This document shows positions 5,255 through 7,847 of a stretch of DNA of 7,847 nt, one piece after another; position 1 is the first letter of the stretch, and every line of letters begins with the position of its first letter. Source of the stretch: DATHGT01 sp035317605 (GTDB taxonomy: Bacteria > Methylomirabilota > Methylomirabilia > Rokubacteriales > CSP1-6); contig DATHGT010000234.1 in NCBI GenBank assembly GCA_035317605.1, positions 1-7,847 on the forward strand, given 5' to 3'. The notes beneath the pieces were generated by a model. The model worked only from the letters and a program-made list of their open reading frames with translations. It did not search any database and was not told the DNA's origin. A program made the position numbers and the translations under genes.

Positions 5255-7124
5255 GGGCTTCGCCGATCTCGCCGAGGATGGCGGGGTCGTCGATGGTCGC
5301 GGGGACGTTGTACTCCACGCCGTCGGCGATGCGCTTCATGGTGCCGCGCAGGATCTTGCCCGAGCGCGTCTTGGGCAGGCGCTTGACCACCATCGCGGTC
5401 TTGAAGGCGGCGACGGGCCCGATGTTGCCGCGCACGCGCTCGACCAGCTCGCGCACGATCTCGTCGTCTCCCCGCACGACGCCCGCCTTGGTGACCACGA
5501 AGCCCACGGGGACTTCGCCCTTGAGGTCGTCGGCCACGCCGACCACCGCGCACTCGGCCACGTCGGGATGGCCGGCCAGGACTTCTTCCATCGCACCCGT
5601 CGAGAGCCGGTGGCCGGCGACGTTGATGATGTCGTCCACGCGACTCATGATGTAGACGTATCCGTCGTCGTCCTTGAAGCCCGCGTCACCGGTCAGGTAG
5701 TAGCCGGGATAGCGTGACAGGTAGGACTTCTCGTAGCCGGCGTCGTTGTTCCAGAGCGTGGGCAGACAGCCCGGCGGCAGCGGCAGCTTGATCACGATCG
5801 CGCCGATGTCGCCCGCCTTCATCCGGCCGCCGTCCTCGGCGAGCACCTGCACGTCGTAGCCGGGCACGGGCTTGGTGGGCGAGCCCGGCTTCACCGGCAG
5901 CATGCCGAGCCCCACGCAGTTGGCCGCGATGGGCCAGGCCGTCTCGGTCTGCCACCAGTGATCGACGACGGGCACGCGCAGCCGCTCCTCGGCCCAGTGC
6001 AGCGTGGCCGGGTCACAGCGCTCACCGGCGAGGAACAACGTACGGAAGCGTGAGAGATCGTGGCGCCCGATGTGGGTGCCCTCGGGATCTTCCTTCTTGA
6101 TCGCGCGGAACGCGGTCGGCGCCGTGAACAGCGCGTTGACGCGATGCTGGGCGCAGAGCCGCCAGAACGCGCCGGGATCGGGCGTGCCCACGGGCTTGCC
6201 CTCGTAGAGGATCGTGGTGCAGCCCTTGAGCAGCGGCGCGTAGACGATGTAGGAGTGACCGACCACCCAGCCGATGTCGGAGGCCGCCCAGAACGTCTCC
6301 CCCGCGCCCATGCCGTAGACGCCGCCCATGCTCCACTTGAGCGCGACCGCGTGTCCGCCGTGGTCGTGCACGACACCTTTGGGGATGCCGGTCGTACCCG
6401 AGGTGTAGAGGATGTACAGCGGGTCGGTGGCGGCGACCGGGACGCAGTCGGCGGGGCTGGCCGCGGCCATCGCCTCGTTCCAGTCGCGATCACGTCCGCT
6501 CACGAGCGCGGCGGTCTCCTGTGGCCGCTGGAGGATCACGCAGCGCTCGACCTTGTGCTGGGCCATCTGGATGGCCTGGTCGAGCAGCGGCTTGTAGGGG
6601 ATCACGCGGTTGACCTCGATCCCGCAGGAGGCCGAGACGATCAGCTTCGGCCGGGAGTCGTCGATGCGCGTGGCCAGCTCCTTGGGCGCGAAGCCGCCGA
6701 AGACCACCGAGTGAATGGCGCCGATCCGCGCGCAGGCCAGCATGGCGACCACGGCCTCGGGGACCATCGGCATGTAGAGGATCACGCGGTCGCCGCGCTC
6801 GACGCCCTGCGCGCGCAGCATTCCGGCGCAACGAGCCACGAGATCGCGCAGCTCGCGGTAGGTGAAAGTCTTGACCGTGCCGGTCACTGGGCTGTCGTAG
6901 ATCAGCGCCGCTTGCTTGCCCCGTCCCCGGTCGATGTGGAGGTCGAGCGCGTTGTAGCAGGTGTTGAGCATCCCCCCCACGAACCATCGGTCGAACGGCG
7001 AGCGCGATCCGTCGAAGACGCGGTCCCACCGCCGGTCCCAGTGAATGTCCTCCGCGGCCGCGGCCCAGAATCCCTCCGGGTCTCGCATCGACCGCGCGTA
7101 CATCTCGTCGTAGACCGTGGCCAT
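5223..7124 (-). CDS. prpE: Acyl-CoA synthetase, propionate-CoA ligase (PrpE) type
   Basis: A 633-residue AMP-forming ligase of the acetyl/propionyl-CoA synthetase family: carboxylate + ATP + CoA to acyl-CoA + AMP + PPi, cytosolic. The N-terminal ACS segment (WFVGGMLNTCYNALD, 47-61) is present. Core motifs: P-loop YTSGTTGIPKG (240-250), WWQTET (390-395), YYLTGD (475-480), the hinge/A8 region SRVDDIINVAGHRLSTG (494-510), and the C-terminal lysine in PKTRSGKILRG (Lys590), which catalyses adenylation and is the usual target of acetylation control. WQTET followed by A-W-P-I resembles PrpE (TGWPI) rather than Acs (TGGI). The Trp before QTET, which limits the acyl pocket in Acs, is kept, so acetate or propionate is likelier than longer acids. 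GGAGGAG at 7129-7135 fixes the start. The gene lies 12 bases behind the dehydrogenase gene, so the two are probably cotranscribed. Acetate as the main substrate remains possible. Confidence 0.93.
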   Translation of the reverse strand: MATVYDEMYARSMRDPEGFWAAAAEDIHWDRRWDRVFDGSRSPFDRWFVGGMLNTCYNALDLHIDRGRGKQAALIYDSPVTGTVKTFTYRELRDLVARCAGMLRAQGVERGDRVILYMPMVPEAVVAMLACARIGAIHSVVFGGFAPKELATRIDDSRPKLIVSASCGIEVNRVIPYKPLLDQAIQMAQHKVERCVILQRPQETAALVSGRDRDWNEAMAAASPADCVPVAATDPLYILYTSGTTGIPKGVVHDHGGHAVALKWSMGGVYGMGAGETFWAASDIGWVVGHSYIVYAPLLKGCTTILYEGKPVGTPDPGAFWRLCAQHRVNALFTAPTAFRAIKKEDPEGTHIGRHDLSRFRTLFLAGERCDPATLHWAEERLRVPVVDHWWQTETAWPIAANCVGLGMLPVKPGSPTKPVPGYDVQVLAEDGGRMKAGDIGAIVIKLPLPPGCLPTLWNNDAGYEKSYLSRYPGYYLTGDAGFKDDDGYVYIMSRVDDIINVAGHRLSTGAMEEVLAGHPDVAECAVVGVADDLKGEVPVGFVVTKAGVVRGDDEIVRELVERVRGNIGPVAAFKTAMVVKRLPKTRSGKILRGTMKRIADGVEYNVPATIDDPAILGEIGEALKGVGYPRAT

Positions 7125-7128
7125 CTTG

Positions 7129-7135
7129 CTCCTCC
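7129..7135 (-). promoter_or_regulatory. Ribosome binding site of the acyl-CoA synthetase gene
   Basis: Minus-strand GGAGGAG lies in the 12-base gap after the dehydrogenase stop, with a suitable spacing to the ATG at 7124. There is no room for a separate promoter in the gap, which supports cotranscription. Confidence 0.65.
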
Positions 7136-7136
7136 G

Positions 7137-7847
7137 TCACGCGCTGACGTCGATGAGGACCTTCATGACGGGGCCGCCGCCGAGCGCTTCTTCCATGCCC
7201 TGCTGGAGGGCGTCGAGCGGCAGGCGCCGGCTCACCAGCGGCGCCACCGGCACCGCGCCGCTGTCGGCGAGGCGGATCGCTTCCTCCCAGTCGTCGCGCG
7301 CGTAGAGGCGGCTGCCGTGCATGGTCAGCTCGCGCTCGAACATCCGGTAGAGGTTCACGGGCATCGGCTCGGCGTGAATCGCCACGATACTGACCGTGCC
7401 CCACACCCGCACCACGTCGGTGACCGCGCGGACGGCCGCGGGATTGCCCGTCACCTCGAAGGCCACGTCGACGCCGGTGCCGTCGGTCCACGCGTCGACG
7501 AATCGGTTGACGTCCGTGCCCGGGCCGACCGTTTCCACCCCGAAGCCCTTCAGCATCTCCAGGCGGAACGGATTCACCTCGCACACGACCACGCGGGCGC
7601 CGCGATACCGCGCGACCAGCGCGATCAGCGTGCCGATCGGGCCCCCGCCGAACACGAGCACGGCGTCGCCGGCCTGGACCTGGGCGCGCCGCACGTCGTG
7701 GGTGGCGATGGCCAGCGGCTCGATCAGCGCGGCGTCATCGTCGGCGAGCGTCGACGGCACGTGGAGCAGCCGCGCGGTCGGCACCGCCCAGTACTCCTGC
7801 ATCCCGCCGGGGAGATCGACGCCAAGCACCTTGAGCCCGTAGCAGAG
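7137..7847 (-). CDS. Zinc-dependent medium-chain dehydrogenase (sorbitol/threonine dehydrogenase-like), 5' end cut by window
   Basis: The C-terminal 236 residues of an MDR-superfamily NAD(P)-dependent alcohol/polyol dehydrogenase; family proteins have about 340-350, so roughly 105 N-terminal residues lie beyond the window. The first visible LC probably contains the last structural-zinc cysteine. It is followed by GGMQEY, and by ALIEPLA (visible residues 40-46), whose Glu is a catalytic-zinc ligand in the sorbitol/threonine dehydrogenase branch. The Rossmann motif VFGGGPIG is at visible 65-72, with Glu90 ending the second strand (VVCEVN), which favours NAD over NADP. DVAFEVTGNPAAV and the C-terminal GPVMKVLIDV are typical. 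A GTG at 7829 is internal, not a start, because the family fold continues upstream. It immediately precedes the acyl-CoA synthetase gene in the same direction. The substrate (L-threonine, sorbitol, butanediol or another secondary alcohol) is not determinable here. Confidence 0.92.
   Translation of the reverse strand, partial: LCYGLKVLGVDLPGGMQEYWAVPTARLLHVPSTLADDDAALIEPLAIATHDVRRAQVQAGDAVLVFGGGPIGTLIALVARYRGARVVVCEVNPFRLEMLKGFGVETVGPGTDVNRFVDAWTDGTGVDVAFEVTGNPAAVRAVTDVVRVWGTVSIVAIHAEPMPVNLYRMFERELTMHGSRLYARDDWEEAIRLADSGAVPVAPLVSRRLPLDALQQGMEEALGGGPVMKVLIDVSA

Noticed and set aside
4819..7584. Several Arg-rich open frames overlapping the MFS, ligase and dehydrogenase genes
   Set aside because: All are out-of-frame shadows without domains; the real frames carry continuous family motifs.
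7827..7829. GTG at 7829 as the start of the dehydrogenase
   Set aside because: The family fold requires the N-terminal catalytic domain, and the frame remains open with a family-like LCYGLK segment to the window edge. The gene is cut by the window, not short.
1..7847. CRISPR arrays, tRNA or rRNA genes, IS elements, toxin-antitoxin pairs, riboswitches
   Set aside because: I saw no spaced direct repeats, cloverleaf-like sequences, transposase or integrase motifs, or known aptamer patterns. Coding genes occupy nearly all of the window.

Overview
The window is very GC-rich, tightly packed bacterial chromosomal DNA with strong G/C preference at third codon positions. It holds six protein-coding genes (two cut by the window edges) plus one probable leader ORF. 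Taxonomy is inference only. An opp/dpp-type solute-binding protein, a SurA-N/DsbA fusion, a secreted alpha/beta hydrolase, a possible CocE-type remnant and a propionyl-CoA synthetase next to a zinc dehydrogenase would fit an uncultured soil or subsurface lineage such as Rokubacteria/Methylomirabilota, or a GC-rich delta- or beta-proteobacterium. No rRNA, tRNA, CRISPR array, insertion sequence, integrase or phage gene is visible.

Layout. Bases 1-1553 (minus) encode nearly all of a secreted family-5 ABC-transporter substrate-binding protein; only its C-terminal end lies outside. Bases 1554-1695 are a leader/promoter region with a candidate sigma-70 promoter and several GC stem-loops. Bases 1696-2724 (minus) encode a secreted alpha/beta hydrolase. 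It is preceded by a 33-codon ORF (2721-2822, minus) whose stop overlaps the hydrolase start as ATGA and which looks like the N-terminus of a CocE/NonD-type hydrolase. Bases 2823-2966 are a divergent promoter region with a 13-bp palindrome. To the right, on the plus strand, are an exported thiol-disulfide oxidoreductase with a SurA-like N-terminal half (2967-4034) and an MFS transporter beginning at or just after its stop (to 5254). The MFS gene meets a convergent gene tail-to-tail with a 32-bp overlap: a PrpE-type short-chain acyl-CoA synthetase (5223-7124, minus). That gene lies 12 nt downstream of a zinc-dependent medium-chain dehydrogenase (7137 to beyond 7847, minus).

How the genes may work together. 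There are three likely transcription units. The leftward unit(s) encode extracytoplasmic functions: uptake of peptides or similar solutes, and hydrolysis of an unknown ester or amide. The rightward pair couples an envelope redox/chaperone-like protein with an exporter or importer of unknown substrate. The far-right leftward operon pairs an NAD-type polyol/alcohol dehydrogenase with a CoA ligase that would activate propionate or acetate, consistent with carbon-source catabolism. I do not see a clearly new multi-gene system. The most notable points are the coupled leader ORF that looks like a hydrolase-gene remnant, two leftward promoters sharing the same -10 and spacing, and the MFS gene without a conventional start codon at a good ribosome-binding site.
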